Part shown: piece after piece, positions 1 through 10,031 of the stretch
How positions within the stretch are numbered: position 1 is the stretch's first letter
Layout of the letters: each line of letters opens with the position of its first letter
Assembly (NCBI GenBank): GCA_946965045.2
Contig: OX337240.1
Coordinates: 744,001 to 808,000, forward strand
DNA from: Epithemia pelagica
Taxonomy: Eukaryota > Bacillariophyta > Bacillariophyceae > Surirellales > Surirellaceae
Reading direction: 5' to 3'
Length of the DNA stretch: 64,000 nucleotides
Translations under genes and position numbers: made by a program
Notes under the pieces: model-generated
Told to the model about the DNA's origin: nothing
Seen by the model: only the letters and a program-made list of their open reading frames with translations
Databases searched by the model: none

Positions 1-11
1 AAAGAAGAACC

Positions 12-1621
12 ATGGTTGCCCCCAGCGATGAGAAGCTCAACAGGCATGCGGATCATGCAGATCCTGCCACGACCGGCACGGATGGAACGATTGATTTTCC
101 ACCTTGTACGGCAGAGAAATGCAGCGTAGATGCCGAAGAAAAGAAAGCGTCTAGTTCCAAGTCAAGGCCGTCCTGTGAAATGACAGAAAAGTGCGTGAAT
201 GCATGTGCTGCCTACGGCCGTGTCTGTCCCTGTGCCGCACGCATCTCGGCCAATGCAGCCTGTGACGCTATGCAAGAGCTTCAGAAGGACTCCAAAATCT
301 TTGCCGCTGGGAAACCTGACTTCACCTATTTGAACGCCGATGATATTCAAATTGGCAAGAAATTGGGGGAAGGTGGCTTTTCGAATGTGAACGAGTGCAC
401 CGTGACAGCGGAGAATCACCCCGATGCCCATCAAGAACTTGCAGTCAAATATCTGAAACGTAAAGCAATGGTGGATTTGCACCATTTCAAACATGGAGCA
501 GCAGATCTAGCTGTGGAAGCCTATTTTTTGCAAGCTCTGGACCATCCAAATATTGTAAAATTACATGGTATCACAGCTGGATCTGTGGAAACTAACGTGG
601 CTACTGGCAAGGAATGCGGATTCTTCATACTGGTCGATCGACTCTATGACACTCTGGAGCACAAGATTGGTGCGTGGAGAAAGGAGCAAAATGAAAACGA
701 GTCACATACAAGTTTTATGGGGCGGCGCTCCCATGACTACAAGGAAGCCAAGCGAGCAGAATTGATTGAGCGGTGCAACATTGCGTTATCCATTGCTCGT
801 GGTATGCAATATTTGCATTCCCTCAATATCGTGTTCCGTGATTTGAAACCAGACAATATTGGTTTCGATAAGGATGGTGTCTTGAAATTATTTGACTTTG
901 GATTGGCGAAAGAGCTGAAGCACGCCCATGCCGATGGGACCTATGAACTTACCGGACATACAGGGTCTCGTCGCTACATGGTAAGTCGTTTGCAAACAAC
1001 TGAACTTTCCTTTTTGATGAAATTCTCTGTGAACAATTCCTCACGATACTTTATTCATTGTAGGCACCAGAAGTGGCCCAAGATCTTAGTTACAACCAGT
1101 CTGTGGATGTCTACAGTTTTGGCATTTTATTATGGGAGTTGTGCAGCGTGGAGAAACCGTTTTATGGTTACAGCAGTAACAAACACATGCAATTGGTTGT
1201 ATTAGGCGGGGAACGACCAAAGATGGACTCCGCCCATACGCAATTCTGGCCTGCTGCTCTGCAAAACTTGATGAAGAAGTGTTGGGCCGCGAATCCTCAG
1301 CGACGTCCAACCTTCACTCAGGTTATTCAAGTATTGGAACAAAAGATTTGCTCTCTCGGACCATCGCAAACGGGCTCGGACTTGAGTCTAGGATTGGAGG
1401 AATACCGGAGCGAACATGGTCGATCCGATGGAACCTCATCACCAAGTTCGAATCCAGCTCCTCGTGCATTCCCTCGACTGTTTCCGGCCAAACGAGCGGC
1501 CCGGTCGAAAAGCAACGAAGTGGTAGCTCCCCCGAGTGGCGCGACCTTGAAGGCCTTGAAACCGCCCACGCACAATACCCCCCGTGCTCGGACATGGGGG
1601 TTTGCAGGAGCAAGAAGATAG
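12..1621 (+). CDS. Ser/Thr (TKL-like) protein kinase, two exons
   Basis: Exons 12-980 and 1064-1621 flank an 83-bp phase-0 intron (GTAAGT donor, TTGTAG acceptor) that falls inside the conserved RYM/APE stretch; splicing gives 508 aa. Kinase features: glycine loop GEGGFSNV at residues 119-126, VAIK-type lysine K146, helix-C glutamate near E169, catalytic loop FRDLKPDN at 275-282 (HRD histidine replaced by Phe), DFG at 295-297, then APE at 324-326 directly after the splice. The first ~105 residues are charged and Cys-rich without a recognised domain; the last ~80 are Ser/Pro-rich and basic. It should phosphorylate proteins on Ser/Thr, but the substrate is unknown. The ATG at 12 has a good context (ACCATGG), but the window starts only 11 bases upstream, so a more 5' exon cannot be excluded. 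Confidence 0.85.
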
Positions 1622-1754
1622 CTACGGGCTCCGATCAAACGGAGGAAATGATTTGCAGAAATAGAGAAAGAGACGAGATGTCTCTTCTCTACGTTTATAT
1701 TGTACTCCTATTTGTTTTGCGGCTGGAAATGTTACTGTTATACAACTACTCCTA

Positions 1755-2325
1755 CTCCCTCCTGAAAGAAAATACTTCACGATTTTACCAAAAAAGCGAT
1801 ATTTTCACGAGCGAACGTCCTTTTTCCATAAAATTTTTTTTGTTAGAAAGCCCTACTTATTAGCTCTATATTGGTGTATTATTTATATGTTCGATTCTTG
1901 CTTTGGAACGAGATACGATTGTTCAAAAGGCGTGATTTTGAGCATCGGTCTTCAGAGCCCACCGGTTGACACTTCTATGGCGGCTCCAAACACGTCCTCT
2001 TCAGGGCGGCCCCTCGAGGCATCAAAGAGTAGGAATATGCGTGCAACTGACAAGATTCGTGCCATTTCCATGCTGAATTCCATGGTCAACGACGGCACCT
2101 TTGGCCATGGTTCTGCTCACTCGTCGCACACAAAAGTTGTACTTTTCCTATAATAGTGTAGACTCGCGCATGTCAACCAATATGTTCCCCCATATTATTC
2201 TAAAATTTTTATACTCCGAATGAGCCGGCCGTCCTCCTGTAGAGTTGTACCAGATCCTACGTAATCTTTTTATGCGACTAAAATAACCCAAAAAAAAACG
2301 TGAAGTATTTTCTTTCAGGAGGGAG
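1755..2325. mobile_element. Stowaway/mariner-like MITE (571 bp)
   Basis: Perfect 27-bp terminal inverted repeats (1755-1781 and 2299-2325) begin CTCCCTCC, the terminal motif of Stowaway-type Tc1/mariner MITEs, and TA dinucleotides flank both ends (1753-1754, 2326-2327) as expected for a TA target-site duplication. There is no intact transposase. A reading frame at 1887-2153 contains a stretch (about 2025-2130) that resembles the N-terminal helix-turn-helix start of plant and diatom mariner transposases, so the element may be an internal-deletion derivative of an autonomous copy. It lies between the kinase stop (1621) and the FNR start (2670), so it could contribute to the FNR upstream region. 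Confidence 0.85.
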
Positions 2326-2669
2326 TACCTAATAAACTTGCTACTTGCTACTTTAGCTACCACTGTTGCTGTGGGGCTCAGATGGTCCGTACGTCGTCAA
2401 GAGATGACGAGCATCTGCGGGGCAGATGGTAGGGTATCTTTCCTGTGTCTTTACGACACAATGACAGCAGCAATTTCTCCCAAATCACCAATCATTGCGC
2501 ATTTGTATTGTTGCGCCTTGCTTCTTTCCCCCTTCGAAAGCAGGTGGCTCATTTCGGAATTGGGAATCACAATCACATCATCACCGTCCATCGTCCATCC
2601 TTGTGCCATCAACTCTGTCGCCACAAAACACCTCTCGTCGATCGAATCTCTTCATTGGATACGTCTAGT

Positions 2670-3908
2670 ATGAAGTCGTTTATCTTTTCCTTTGCTTGGA
2701 TTGTTTCCGAGTCAGCATTGGTGAGCCATGCCTTTTCACGGTTGGGAATGGTGCAAAAACAACAACAAGGGCAGCAGCAGCGATCGTCGCGTCTCCATGT
2801 CGTTGGATTGATTTCCTCGACCGAACAAGATCGCATCAAGTCGGCAGGTGGTGGTCTGCCACTCACACCTGCTGGAGGAATGAGTGTCTTTGATCCGTCG
2901 ACAGCAGGAAAGATTGCGTCTTGTAACGAGCGAATCTTTTCCGGTTTCACCTACGACTACTTGCCCGTTCAAGCCCCTGTCGTGGTGCCTGAGAATCTCG
3001 AAGACGCGCAACATTTCCTGGAAGACATTACAGGTGCACCCTTTGCCAAGGCTTCTCAACCAGTCAAGGCGACAGTCTTGGGACGTGTGCCCTTGATTAG
3101 TGAAGATGCTCCTGGTGACATTCAGCACATTCTCTTGCAGTTACCAGAAGGAATGCACTACTTGGAAGGTCAGTCTATCTCGGTGATTCCTCCTGGAACC
3201 GATGATGCTGGAAAACCCTACAAGCCTCGCTTGTACAGTATTGCGTCCACTCGCTATGGAGAACTCTTGGACGGTTCCACAGTCTCCTTGTGCGTTCGTC
3301 GTGCCGAGTATATGGACCCCGAAACCGGCATTGTCGATCCTAGCAAGGCCGGCGTGTGCAGCAACTACTTGTGCAACCTTCATCCAGGTGAAGAAGTCCT
3401 CGTGGCTGGACCGGTCGGAAAGTCCATGCTCATGCCAGACGATGGCGACAAGGATATGATTCTCGTGGCAACAGGTACCGGCATTGCCCCCTTTCGGGCC
3501 TTTTTGCGTCGTTTGTTTGCCGAAAATACCGTCGCGCGACACATGTTTAATGGCCATGCCTGGCTCATTTTGGGAGTTCCCGTCACTGGTGGACTGTTGT
3601 ATGCCGATGAATTCAAGGAAATGCAGGAGCAAAACCCCGATCAGTTTGATGTGACCTATGCCATTAGTCGGGAAATGATGAATCGCAACGGAGGCAAGTT
3701 GTACGTTCAACATGTACTGACGGAAAATGCCACTCAAGTTTTGGAACGGTTGGATAAGGGTGCCCATATTTACTTTTGTGGACTCAAGGGTATGATGCCT
3801 GGCATTCTCGATGCTTTGGAGACTGTGGCCACTCAACGTGGTATTGTCTGGAAGGACTATCTGTCAAATTTGAAGAAGAACAACCAATGGCATGTCGAGG
3901 TGTACTAA
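2670..3908 (+). CDS. PETH: Plastid ferredoxin-NADP+ reductase (FNR)
   Basis: 412 aa, no intron. It transfers electrons from reduced ferredoxin to NADP+ at the end of photosynthetic electron transport. The FAD-binding motif RLYSIAS is at residues 187-193, GVCSNYL at 228-234 (phosphate/NADP side), the nucleotide motif GTGIAPF at 269-275, and the chain ends in WHVEVY with the C-terminal tyrosine typical of plant-type FNR. The N-terminus is a hydrophobic signal peptide (residues 3-20) with likely cleavage before Phe22 (SHA/F), matching the aromatic +1 residue of diatom bipartite plastid presequences, followed by a Gln/Ser/Arg-rich transit-like stretch. I chose the ATG at 2670 because the open frame upstream (from 2445) has no ATG and would bury the signal peptide. 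Confidence 0.95.
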   Translation: MKSFIFSFAWIVSESALVSHAFSRLGMVQKQQQGQQQRSSRLHVVGLISSTEQDRIKSAGGGLPLTPAGGMSVFDPSTAGKIASCNERIFSGFTYDYLPVQAPVVVPENLEDAQHFLEDITGAPFAKASQPVKATVLGRVPLISEDAPGDIQHILLQLPEGMHYLEGQSISVIPPGTDDAGKPYKPRLYSIASTRYGELLDGSTVSLCVRRAEYMDPETGIVDPSKAGVCSNYLCNLHPGEEVLVAGPVGKSMLMPDDGDKDMILVATGTGIAPFRAFLRRLFAENTVARHMFNGHAWLILGVPVTGGLLYADEFKEMQEQNPDQFDVTYAISREMMNRNGGKLYVQHVLTENATQVLERLDKGAHIYFCGLKGMMPGILDALETVATQRGIVWKDYLSNLKKNNQWHVEVY

Positions 3909-4497
3909 AAGAAAACTATAATGTGACGTTCCGATAATCGTTCACAAACGGAATTGCTGGCCTCTTCATAATCAGCTCGGCAAAAGATTCATTCGGACCA
4001 ATTATCATCCCGGACACCTATTCAACACACATCTGCATTAATCTTAAAGCCAACAATGTCAGGAGCCAACGGATGGAAGAAAATAAGAGAGAGGGAGAGT
4101 CATAGGCAGATTATTGTTACTTTTAATTCAGATCGTTCTCTACTCTTGGACTTTTCGTAGATCTTGAGGCTTGGGAGGGTGAGACTAGAGGTGGTAGAGT
4201 AGCGAAATGTAACGTAGATCTACTTCTCCCTCTTTGTCCCGCGGGAATCGGAGGTCACAGGCGACAATCCCAAGCGCCCACATAACCTATACTCTTAATT
4301 GAAGTTTGCTTATAAATTTATGGAATGGTCTTTCACGATCGGTTGTCTAAAGATTTTTATCGCCACACCCACAACACACACCCAAACCGTGTTCTTTTCT
4401 CCGGCGACGTTGTTATGAATGATTGTGCAGCATACCAGAAATCAGAATAAGCAATCGACGCCCCTTGTTTTGAATCTTTATACATTAATCATTTAAA
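3909..4497. other. Non-coding spacer
   Basis: 589 bp between the FNR stop and the bZIP start. It presumably holds the FNR 3' UTR and the bZIP promoter. I see no gene, RNA or repeat. Confidence 0.5.
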
Positions 4498-5257
4498 ATG
4501 ACAGCAGAAGAGGAGCCTCGACCATCTCAAGATCCGGATGAAGACCCCGACGATGTGGGAGATGACGATGATGACGATGTTGGTAATGGCGACTCAAAGG
4601 CCCGAAAGCGAAAGGAGAGACTCGAACAAAACCGTATTTCGGCTCGAGAGTCACGAAAGCGAAAGAAAACCATGATTGAAGAATTGCAAAGGACGGTTAT
4701 TACGCTTTCCCGTGAAAATAAGGATTTGAATGAGAGAAATGAACAGCTGAGGCGACAGCTCGTTGAAATTGGAAATAAGGTAGGTGAACCCATTGTCTGC
4801 CATGTCCTTACAGGTGCATAGATTACGTTGTGTACTATTCAATTGGCAATGAATGGTCGGCCTCTTCAATTGAAACCATATTGACAGTGATAGCAATCAA
4901 TATCTCACATGTGTTTTGCAAACCATCATGAAAAATTAGTACCCAAACGTTGTCCCACTGCAAGCCATTGTCGATCAAGCAACGCAGACGGTTGCAGCTG
5001 CTGCCGCATCAACCTCTGTCTCTGGTGACAGCACGGCATCAGCGGAGAATGCCGCAGAGGGGTCCAGCAATGCGACAGGTGGGGGATCATCGGCCGCCAA
5101 TGGTGGAACCAACGCAAGTTCGACCCCCAATCCAGTGGCCTGGCTGACGGGTGGAGGATCCTCGGCCAATTCTACCAGTGCAAAATCAGAGGAAGGCGCG
5201 GCAGCCGCAGCTGTTGCGGCCGCAGCAGCAGCCACCATGGCACAAAACAATTCCTAG
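4498..5257 (+). CDS. bZIP transcription factor, two exons
   Basis: Exons 4498-4779 and 4940-5257 with a 160-bp phase-0 intron (GTAGGT...TTAG) give 199 aa. Residues 1-32 are very acidic. The basic region has the bZIP signature N45-R-I-S-A49-R50-E-S-R53-K-R, followed by a leucine zipper with Leu at 63, 70, 77 and 84 in perfect heptads; the splice site falls just after the zipper. Exon 2 is Ala/Ser/Gly-rich low complexity with no domain. A nuclear DNA-binding dimer is expected; targets cannot be read from sequence. The unspliced frame would stop at 4821, soon after the zipper, so an intron-retaining mRNA would still encode the zipper. Confidence 0.9.
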
Positions 5258-6160
5258 TGTGTCGTGAGATTTGTAGCGATTTGCGTCCAGGACGACTGAA
5301 GGTTGTTTGTGCAACGTTCCTGTCCTCCAGTGACTGCTTGCAATAGGGGGTGTATTTCTTCGTCGACCAATTTGTGAGGTTTTCTGGTGTACACACGTCG
5401 GTTATTCATTTATTTCATCACTCATGTACTTTGACATACATAATCGTTCACGGTCGCACCTGTCTCCAGAGGCGTTGGTTGAAGTATTGGGAGTGAATTC
5501 CCGGTGAAAACCTTTAGGAAAAGTTAGATTAAATGATTGTTAACGTGGGATAAGCTGCATAAGGTGACTTGAGCATTCAAGACTCCAGTGATAAGGGATA
5601 CTAGTCTACCATCTTGGGAAGGACAAGGTTTGTTAGTCGAGTTGATCACCGCAGGCATTCCAAGGGAAGAATACCGCCCGAATAACTTTTTCCTCCATGG
5701 TACTGTATTGCAACTTTTGGAGACACTAAAGGCTGGTGAAATGCGCTTCGTCTCTTCTATAACGAAGCAATCAACAAACGAAACACATTCGATGCTGGAT
5801 TTGACTAGATGTGAGCGTAAGATTAGGGTTTCATCAGTCCTAGTTCCTGGCATTTTCATGCCCACATGTATTCAAGCTTTATGCGTTGTGAATACGGATT
5901 AGTCTAGTCATGTCATGTCATGCCATGTCATGTCATCAATGGGACAAAGCAAGGAAGGATACAAGAGGATAAGGATGGGATGTTCTTACATCGTCGAGCA
6001 TTGCATAGCACGGGTAGCTGCTTAGTCAGGATCGTGCGTAGGATAGCGTGGCGAGTGGCGATCCAAAGCATGACAGCTCACCCAAAGATCTCTGTTGCAC
6101 CATGATCATACAAAAGGAGATTGAGCGAACCGAAAGTATTTGAACTACTTGACTTTTGGG
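5258..6160. other. Non-coding spacer with short tandem repeat
   Basis: About 900 bp between the bZIP factor and the epimerase gene. An open frame at 5588-5902 has no recognisable domain, signal or homology and I do not call it. The only structured feature is the GTCAT repeat listed separately. Confidence 0.5.
5907..5936. repeat. (GTCAT)6 microsatellite
   Basis: Six consecutive 5-bp units, GTCAT x3, GCCAT, GTCAT x2, so one unit has a T-to-C change. A simple-sequence repeat in the spacer upstream of the epimerase gene. Confidence 0.9.
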
Positions 6161-7342
6161 ATGAATAGATTCTTGCGAGTATCTGTAATTCAGCTTGTCA
6201 TGATGATACTGTTATCGTCAGTTGCTCGAAGATCAGCTCTTAGCACAACACAGCTTCGCCTCTTCAGTCCAAAACTCCCCGATTTCTTCTCGAGCATGTC
6301 TACCATGGCAGGCAGTGGCAGTGAGTACTACACCATTGGTGTTACTGGATCATCTGGCCTAGTTGGAAACGCCTTGCGCGACGAACTGACGAAGCATGAG
6401 CAGATCAATGGAAAGCCCGTTCGTGTGGTGCGTTTGATCCGCGGCGATGAAGCCGAAGACAAGGATTTGAATGCTGAAACTGGAAAGGATATCACTCTTA
6501 CGTGGAATCCTAATGGCTCATCACCCAGTGAGATTATGAATCTCGACGCAGCTGCTTCCATGGATGCAATTGTTCATCTTTCAGGTGAAAATGTTGCTAC
6601 TGGCATTGGTCCTTTGGGTTTCATTGGGCTTCGACCTTGGACTGACCAAAAGAAGAAGGAGATTTTGGATTCTCGGGTTGTTACAACCAATGCCTTAGCA
6701 AGTGTAGTCGCTGCATCCCCAAGTCCAAAGTCGTTTCTTGTGGCCTCTGGAATCGGTGCTTATGGAGACAACTTTGTGGGCGATGTCAGCGCTGTTGACG
6801 AAAGTTTCGATGTCTCCCAAAGTAAGGGCTTTTTGGCGGATGTATCAAGACGTTGGGAAGATGCAACCAGTCCTGCAACGACAGCATCGAAACAAAAACA
6901 CCGTGTGGTGAACATGAGATTTGGAGTTGTCATGTCCACCAAAGGAGGTGCCTTGGCAAAGCTTTATCCTATCTTCTTTGTGGGAGGCGGTGGAAATGTT
7001 GGCTCTGGACGTCAATACTTTAGCTTCATTTCTGCCCGAGACCATGCCAGAGCGATTGTTCACACCATTGAATCGAAGCAACTCTCGGGACCAGTGAACT
7101 TTTGCGCTCCTGAACCATGCACAAACGCTGAATTCACCCAAGCCTTGGGGAAAGCGATCAGTCGACCCACGTTGATCCCTCTTCCTGAGTTTGCAGTCTC
7201 CCTATTGTTTGGAGAGATGGGTAATGAGATGTTGCTAGGTGGTACTCGAGCATTGCCTTCGAAACTTCTCAAAAGCGGGTTCAAGTTTGAGCATCCGTCT
7301 ATTGATGAAGCACTTGATAGTGCTCTAAAAGAGAACATCTAG
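6161..7342 (+). CDS. NAD(P)-dependent epimerase-like protein (SDR39U1/YfcH family)
   Basis: 393 aa, intronless. Extended-SDR Rossmann fold with nucleotide motif TGSSGLVG at residues 62-69; central motifs typical of the TIGR01777 family (GENVATG, ILDSRVVTTNAL, ASGIGAYG); and the C-terminal DUF1731 segment (NEMLLGGTRALPSKLLKSGF). Family members bind NADP(H), but their substrate is generally unknown. The start is the ATG at 6161; the frame opens further upstream only from a TTG. Residues 8-22 are hydrophobic and followed by ARRSA, so a signal peptide or organelle presequence is likely; a shorter form from the ATG at 6296 (MSTMAGSG) would remove it. Confidence 0.88.
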   Translation: MNRFLRVSVIQLVMMILLSSVARRSALSTTQLRLFSPKLPDFFSSMSTMAGSGSEYYTIGVTGSSGLVGNALRDELTKHEQINGKPVRVVRLIRGDEAEDKDLNAETGKDITLTWNPNGSSPSEIMNLDAAASMDAIVHLSGENVATGIGPLGFIGLRPWTDQKKKEILDSRVVTTNALASVVAASPSPKSFLVASGIGAYGDNFVGDVSAVDESFDVSQSKGFLADVSRRWEDATSPATTASKQKHRVVNMRFGVVMSTKGGALAKLYPIFFVGGGGNVGSGRQYFSFISARDHARAIVHTIESKQLSGPVNFCAPEPCTNAEFTQALGKAISRPTLIPLPEFAVSLLFGEMGNEMLLGGTRALPSKLLKSGFKFEHPSIDEALDSALKENI

Positions 7343-7406
7343 CTAGCTCTGACTTGGTCCAATTCAGTATTAGATACTGGATGGTGATTCGACTACCCTT
7401 CACTTT

Positions 7407-9257
7407 CTAGTAGCTTCGCTCCGACTCATTGTCGTCACGAAGTGTGTTTTGGAACGCACGGTCGTCGTCCGAAGAGAAAGCTCCATCATCATCGTTCGTT
7501 TGCAGTTTCTCTTTCAGTCGCTCCTCCTTGATGCGTTTGTGCTTGCTTCGACTTCGAGATTTGGCCTTTGCCTTCCGTGTCGCAGCCTTTTGTTCCGCAA
7601 CTACCTTCTTGCTCTGGCTTCCATTCAAAAATTCATCGAGTTTTTGACGCAACCTCCGCCGAGCAATTTTACGGTTTTGTGGCAAAGATCGTGTTTCTTG
7701 ACACTGGACGCGCAATTGTGTAGGAATATGGAGAAGGTCAACGCAGTTGTTTGTCTTGTTGATTTTTTGACCTCCAGGACCTGAACCTCTCACATAGGTT
7801 TCCTCCAAATCGGATTCCTTAAGCTCGGGGAGTGGCCGGTTCTTGGACAAATTGGCCTTTTGTCGATTGCGACTACCCGTGGATTCATCCATCCGTTCAT
7901 TTATCTCCTTTAGAAAAACCTGTTTTATCTGAGCCATCTCTGGTGCCAGCACAATCCATTCTGATAGCAAATCAAGTGCGTCGTAATCATTTGTTGGGAT
8001 CAATGTCGAGTCTAAGCTGACATCAGGTTTCTGGCGAACATCCTTGAGAAGTTGTCCAGCATCATTCACGAATCTTTCGACATCGAGCTTGCTGATTAGA
8101 GGAACAGAGCCTTTATTATTGGACTTTATATTCGGAGTTGAATCACTGCTTGACTGAACGTTGTTCGTGATGGACTTGACGAGGTTTTCGTACTGGGCAT
8201 ACATGTCGAGACCCAGAATCATACGAAGTTGATTCGAAACTTGGCTCCATCTTTGTTGCGATAGTTGCATCTCCGCGTCGCGTTGCCTTTTCCATTCGTC
8301 GTAAGTGGCAACGACTTGATGAATGCCCTGCCCATCACCATCATCCTTGCCAAATACAAGATCAAGCCGTTGTCGTCGATCCCAAACAACACGTTCACGA
8401 AACTTGATCGCCAAAATACGATGCTCGGGAAGAGCGTCGACCAGACGAGTTTCACGGCCAGAAATATTCTCGTTGGCCGCATCGAACGGTGATTCGACAA
8501 TGGTTTCGTCGACGCGGTCAAAGTGCAGCACGGAAAAGTCCGAAGAATCTAGTTCGTAATCCCACTGTATCCGTCTGAGAACCTGTCCCGCTGGTACAAG
8601 CTTTTTCTTACTTTCCTCGACGCTTTCAGTGTCCTTTCTCTCTGATCTGCCTTGAGATTTGGGTGCACATTTTAGTTTCGACTGAACAAAGAGACGAGCA
8701 TATGCAGCACTGTCGACATCTCGCAGCTTTTCCAAACGAGCTTGCACTCCACCCAAACCTCTTCCAAGTAGCACCGCTAATTCAATATTTGACTTTTTCT
8801 CTGTTTCATAGCCATACCAAAGGGACTGATCGTCTTCCAATGTCCATTCTTGATAGATATTTGTCATTTCTAGTGATGAGGCTGTTATGGGCGGAACTGT
8901 CGACTTGTCTGTTGTCGAATCCGTCGATTCTTCTTGGTCCTTACTTGATGAGCTCATCAACCTGGTCGTGGATGAAAATTCAAAGATGTGGTTTCTTGAA
9001 TAATCTTTTACTACAGGTTTGGGTGTGCGGTCGATGGATCCTCTACTCGGAGCCGACGTTTGTGTACGGATATGGAAGTTTCGAGTGAGTGCCGGCGGTG
9101 GAGCCATAACTTCGAATCCCTGGACGGAGGAAACCAAAGTCCGGGCCCAACACAAAAGGAAGATTGACGTTGACTTCATCCGGTTGGCATGGCCTCCAAC
9201 TCCAAACGACAATGGCGGTCGGGCGGCAGCGACTCGTGTGTTCAACACCAGTGACAT
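7407..9257 (-). CDS. MJ1316-domain / GGQ peptide-release-factor fusion
   Basis: 616 aa from the ATG at 9257, or 590 aa from the ATG at 9179 (MKSTS), which opens with a clean signal peptide ending VQG/F and may be the plastid-targeted start. Three regions are visible: residues ~135-190, a SANT/Myb-like helical stretch (EWTLEDDQSLWYGYE); ~223-303, a DUF504/MJ1316 'RNA cyclic group end recognition' domain (VLRRIQWD, EHRILAIKFRERVVWDRRQ); and ~483-545, a class-I release-factor domain with GSGPGGQ (GGQ 495-497) and QNRKIARRRL. The C-terminus is Lys/Arg-rich, as in ribosome-rescue factors of the ICT1/MTRFR type. GGQ proteins hydrolyse peptidyl-tRNA on ribosomes; the MJ1316 module is thought to recognise RNA ends. 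I infer an organellar ribosome-rescue role. Confidence 0.82.
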   Translation of the reverse strand: MSLVLNTRVAAARPPLSFGVGGHANRMKSTSIFLLCWARTLVSSVQGFEVMAPPPALTRNFHIRTQTSAPSRGSIDRTPKPVVKDYSRNHIFEFSSTTRLMSSSSKDQEESTDSTTDKSTVPPITASSLEMTNIYQEWTLEDDQSLWYGYETEKKSNIELAVLLGRGLGGVQARLEKLRDVDSAAYARLFVQSKLKCAPKSQGRSERKDTESVEESKKKLVPAGQVLRRIQWDYELDSSDFSVLHFDRVDETIVESPFDAANENISGRETRLVDALPEHRILAIKFRERVVWDRRQRLDLVFGKDDGDGQGIHQVVATYDEWKRQRDAEMQLSQQRWSQVSNQLRMILGLDMYAQYENLVKSITNNVQSSSDSTPNIKSNNKGSVPLISKLDVERFVNDAGQLLKDVRQKPDVSLDSTLIPTNDYDALDLLSEWIVLAPEMAQIKQVFLKEINERMDESTGSRNRQKANLSKNRPLPELKESDLEETYVRGSGPGGQKINKTNNCVDLLHIPTQLRVQCQETRSLPQNRKIARRRLRQKLDEFLNGSQSKKVVAEQKAATRKAKAKSRSRSKHKRIKEERLKEKLQTNDDDGAFSSDDDRAFQNTLRDDNESERSY

Positions 9258-10031
9258 GATACAGCAACGAACATTGCGATTCCCTCGATTTGTGACTGCT
9301 CCTCGTGGACGAGAGCGTGGAATATGATGACCCTAAGAAGACAGAGTGTATGCTTTATTCAAACACGCTCCAACAAATGGAAGTGTTGGACCTGTTCTTC
9401 GAATGCCCTTTGTCCATCTCGTCAAAGAAAGTGAGAACTGCGACTGACTCGTTCCGAGTAGTGCGTCATCACGCGCCAAAACACATGTGAATCGTGAACC
9501 AACTAGGTAGGTAGGTTTACTAGAGAGAGTACTACGCCTAGGACCACCCATCCATCGAAGCAGTCACCCTTCTAAGGCTCCTTTCTTTGGTCAAAGAACC
9601 AACGCAACCAGGCAACAGATACCCAATCGCTGGCCCCGACAATTGGAGCCTCAGACGATGCACTGTCTGTGAGAAGAAGCAGTGATTCCGAGCATCTTTG
9701 ACGCATGTACCAAGCCGGCCAAAAAAGTGTTCGAACGAGAAGATCTTTCCATTTACCTTCGAAGAAGACCTTCAACGATAACTTTAGACACAGAAGATGT
9801 GTTTCTTCGAAGATAATGCATTTGTGAAACTTCGTCCATGGCTGGTTTCATCGATGAATTTCATCGATACAGATTTGCTTTCGAGATTACCATAACCTCG
9901 TAATAGGTGTTAAAGAGAGGGGAAGGAGCAACAACGCATTCATCAAGGCGATCGTCTGATGTGTGTGGCAACAAGATTAGAGTGAAGCGAAAGTCAGGTC
10001 GTCCCTCAGTCCGGGATCAAATGAAAAGGAA
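9258..10031. other. Non-coding spacer
   Basis: 774 bp upstream of the release-factor-like gene and downstream of the patatin gene (both on the minus strand). No gene, RNA or repeat is evident. Confidence 0.5.

Noticed and set aside
5588-5902. 104-codon plus-strand frame in the bZIP-epimerase spacer
   Set aside because: No homology, signal or domain; composition is not gene-like.
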